A stretch of DNA of 39,378 bases from assembly GCF_030700285.1 (NCBI RefSeq), contig NZ_JAUYZJ010000041.1:1-39378 (forward strand). The letters are read 5' to 3'. The position numbers were made by a program, and so were the translations under genes. The notes under the pieces were generated by a model. The model searched no databases. It saw only the letters and a list, made by a program, of their open reading frames with translations, and had not been told where the DNA came from. How positions within the stretch are numbered: position 1 is the first letter of the stretch; every line of letters starts with the position of its first letter. This DNA comes from Methylobacterium sp. NEAU K. Its GTDB lineage: Bacteria; Pseudomonadota; Alphaproteobacteria; Rhizobiales; Beijerinckiaceae. This document shows positions 37,452-39,378 of the stretch, one piece after another.

Positions 37452-39378
37452 GTGGCGATTTCCCCCGAGCTGAGCGCGATTCTCGACCGTATTCCCGAGC
37501 CTTCGGCGTTGCGCCAGCTTCCGGAGTCGGAGCTTCAGGCTGTTGCGGACGCGGTGCGGGCCGAGATGATCGACGCGGTCTCGATCACGGGCGGGCATCT
37601 CGGTTCTGGGCTTGGGGTTGTCGAGCTGACGGTGGCGCTGCATCACGTGTTCGACACGCCCGACGACCGGATTGTCTGGGACGTCGGCCACCAGTGCTAC
37701 CCGCACAAGATTCTCACCGGGCGCCGCGACCGCATCCGGACGCTGCGCCAGGGCGGCGGGCTGTCGGGTTTCACCAAGCGCAGCGAGAGCGTCTACGACC
37801 CGTTTGGCGCGGCGCATTCCTCGACCTCGATCTCGGCCGCGCTGGGGATGGCGGTCGCCCGCGACCTCGACACCGCCGCCGCCAAGGCCAAGGGCGTGTC
37901 GCCGGGCCGCCCGGCCAAGCGCCGCAACGCCATCGCGGTGATCGGCGACGGCTCGATGTCGGCCGGCATGGCCTACGAGGCGATGAACAACGCCGGCGCC
38001 CTGCATTCGCGCCTGATCGTGATCCTCAACGACAACGACATGTCGATCGCCCCGCCGGTGGGCGCGATGTCGGGCTATCTCGCCCGTCTGGCCTCGGGGG
38101 GCACCTACCAGTCCCTGCGCGAGACCGCCAAGCAGCTCGGCAAGCTGCTGCCGAAGGCGCTCTACCAGCGCGCGGCGGCGGCGGAGGAGTATGCCCGCTC
38201 GCTGGTGGTGGGCGGCGGCACGATGTTTGAGGAGATGGGCTTCCACTATGTCGGGCCGGTCGACGGGCACAACCTCGACCAGCTGCTGCCGGTGCTGAAG
38301 AACGTGCGCGACGCCGAGCACGGCCCGATCCTGCTGCATGTCGTCACCCGGAAGGGCAAGGGCTACGCCCCGGCCGAGGCCTCGGCCGACCGCTACCATG
38401 GGGTGGTGAAGTTCGACGTGGTCTCGGGCGTGCAGGCCAAGGCCAAGCCGAACGCCCCGGCCTACACGCGGGTGTTCGGCGAGAGCCTGATCAAGGCGGC
38501 GGACGCGGACGACAAGGTGGTGGCGATCACCGCGGCGATGCCGGGGGGCACCGGCATCGACCTGTTCGGCAAGGCGCATCCGGACCGGACCTTCGACGTC
38601 GGCATCGCCGAGCAGCACGCGGTGACGTTTGCGGGCGGCCTGGCGACGGAAGGCTACCGGCCGTTCGTGGCGATCTACTCGACGTTCCTGCAGCGGGCCT
38701 ACGACCAGGTGGTGCACGACGTGGCGCTGCAGAACCTGCCCGTGCGGTTCTGCCTGGACCGGGCCGGGCTGGTGGGAGCGGACGGGGCGACGCATGCGGG
38801 CGCGTTCGACCTGGCTTACTTGTGCTGCCTGCCGAACATGACCGTGATGGCGGCGTCCGACGAGGCCGAGCTGGTGCACATGGTGGCGACCGCGCATGCC
38901 CACGATTCGGGCCCGATCGCGCTGCGCTACCCGCGCGGCGAGGGCGTGGGCGTCGAGCTGCCGGAGCGGGGCGAGGTCCTGGCCATCGGCAAGGGCCGGC
39001 TGGTGCGGCAGGACCCGGAGGCGCGTGTGGCGATCCTCAGCCTGGGCACGCGCCTGTCCGAGGCCTTGAAGGCGGCGGATACGCTGTCCGATCAGGGCGT
39101 CGCGGTCACGGTCGCGGATGCGCGCTTCGCCAAGCCGCTGGACGAGGCGCTGATCCTGGACCTGGCGAAGACCCACGAGGTCCTGATCACCGTCGAGGAG
39201 GGCTCGCGGGGCGGGTTCGGCGCGATGGTGCTGCACCTGCTGTCGGAGCAGGGCGCGCTGGATGCGGGCCGGGTGCGGGTCCGGACGCTGACGCTGCCCG
39301 ACCTGTATCAGGACCACGACAGCCCGGAGAAGATGTACGCCGAGGCCGGCCTCGACGCCGCCACCATCGCCAGGACCG
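37452..39378 (+). CDS. dxs: 1-deoxy-D-xylulose-5-phosphate synthase (3' end beyond the window)
   Basis: Dxs condenses pyruvate and glyceraldehyde-3-phosphate with thiamine diphosphate (TPP), the first step of the MEP isoprenoid pathway. 642 codons lie in the window, so only a few C-terminal residues are missing. Seen in order: VSITGGHLGSGLGVVELTVA, WDVGHQCYPHKILTGR, FGAAHSSTSISAALGMA, the TPP/metal motif GDGSMSAGMAYEAMNN with NDNDMSI, YVGPVDGHNL, the catalytic Glu in DVGIAEQHAVTFAGGLA, and a C-terminal transketolase-like domain. The GTG at 37452 gives VAISPELSAILDRI; the ATG at 37446 is in another frame and stops at once. TPP made by ThiL in this window is its cofactor, but no co-regulation is seen. 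Confidence 0.96.
   Translation, partial: MAISPELSAILDRIPEPSALRQLPESELQAVADAVRAEMIDAVSITGGHLGSGLGVVELTVALHHVFDTPDDRIVWDVGHQCYPHKILTGRRDRIRTLRQGGGLSGFTKRSESVYDPFGAAHSSTSISAALGMAVARDLDTAAAKAKGVSPGRPAKRRNAIAVIGDGSMSAGMAYEAMNNAGALHSRLIVILNDNDMSIAPPVGAMSGYLARLASGGTYQSLRETAKQLGKLLPKALYQRAAAAEEYARSLVVGGGTMFEEMGFHYVGPVDGHNLDQLLPVLKNVRDAEHGPILLHVVTRKGKGYAPAEASADRYHGVVKFDVVSGVQAKAKPNAPAYTRVFGESLIKAADADDKVVAITAAMPGGTGIDLFGKAHPDRTFDVGIAEQHAVTFAGGLATEGYRPFVAIYSTFLQRAYDQVVHDVALQNLPVRFCLDRAGLVGADGATHAGAFDLAYLCCLPNMTVMAASDEAELVHMVATAHAHDSGPIALRYPRGEGVGVELPERGEVLAIGKGRLVRQDPEARVAILSLGTRLSEALKAADTLSDQGVAVTVADARFAKPLDEALILDLAKTHEVLITVEEGSRGGFGAMVLHLLSEQGALDAGRVRVRTLTLPDLYQDHDSPEKMYAEAGLDAATIART

Noticed and set aside
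37419..39317. Minus-strand 632-codon frame
   Set aside because: His/Arg/Gln/Ala-rich antisense of dxs.
1..39378. CRISPR arrays, rRNA genes and riboswitches
   Set aside because: No regularly spaced repeats and no rRNA sequence were seen. No TPP or FMN riboswitch core was recognised near thiL or ribH, though this was checked by eye only.

Overview
The window is a high-GC bacterial chromosome segment. The housekeeping gene order (ribH-nusB-thiL, xseB followed by dxs, ychF next to pth, divergent ftsK/mtnA), the MucR/Ros-type regulators and the codon use point to an alphaproteobacterium of the Hyphomicrobiales, most likely Methylobacterium or a close relative. The genus is an inference from protein style; no database was searched.

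Layout. (1) 1-9.8 kb is core chromosome: partial ftsK, mtnA, an aldo/keto reductase, a double-hotdog MaoC protein, ychF, a VapBC-like toxin-antitoxin pair whose PIN toxin is frameshifted, pth, a small exported protein and a FUSC-type membrane protein. (2) 9.96-10.3 kb holds an IS256-type transposase remnant and an intact tRNA-Arg(UCU). (3) 10.27-27.3 kb is a ~17-kb genomic island. Its left end is the 3' part of the tRNA gene and its right end is a 52-bp copy of that part, directly after a tyrosine integrase gene. Short direct repeats near both ends look like integrase arm sites. (4) 27.3-39.4 kb returns to core chromosome: thiL-nusB-ribH, a carboxymuconolactone-decarboxylase-like protein, an SDR, an exported protein with NUDIX and TIGR02301-type genes, a ygfZ-type gene, tag, an HD hydrolase, a tyrosine phosphatase, xseB and almost all of dxs.

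Inside the island. The left part has a metallophosphoesterase broken by a single TGA and two tandem MucR-like regulators that lack the zinc-finger cysteine. The centre (14.3-21.2 kb) carries seven co-directional genes: a minimal nucleotidyltransferase-like protein, an XRE/ImmA-IrrE-type metalloprotease, a zinc-ribbon/DUF4186-like protein, a radical SAM protein, a DPPW-type methyltransferase-like protein, a P-loop nucleotide-kinase-like protein and a patatin-like phospholipase with a long, possibly GAF-like C-terminal region. The first five genes each overlap the next by 4-8 bases, so they very probably form one translationally coupled operon. This is the best candidate for an undescribed system. 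My hypothesis is an anti-phage or conflict system with the patatin as membrane-attacking effector. The right part (22-25.8 kb) is an element-maintenance module: a leftward run of small overlapping genes, a replication-initiator-like zinc-ribbon protein, an excisionase-like protein and the divergent integrase.

Limits: family assignments come from recognising motifs by eye. No homology search, structure prediction or composition calculation was run.
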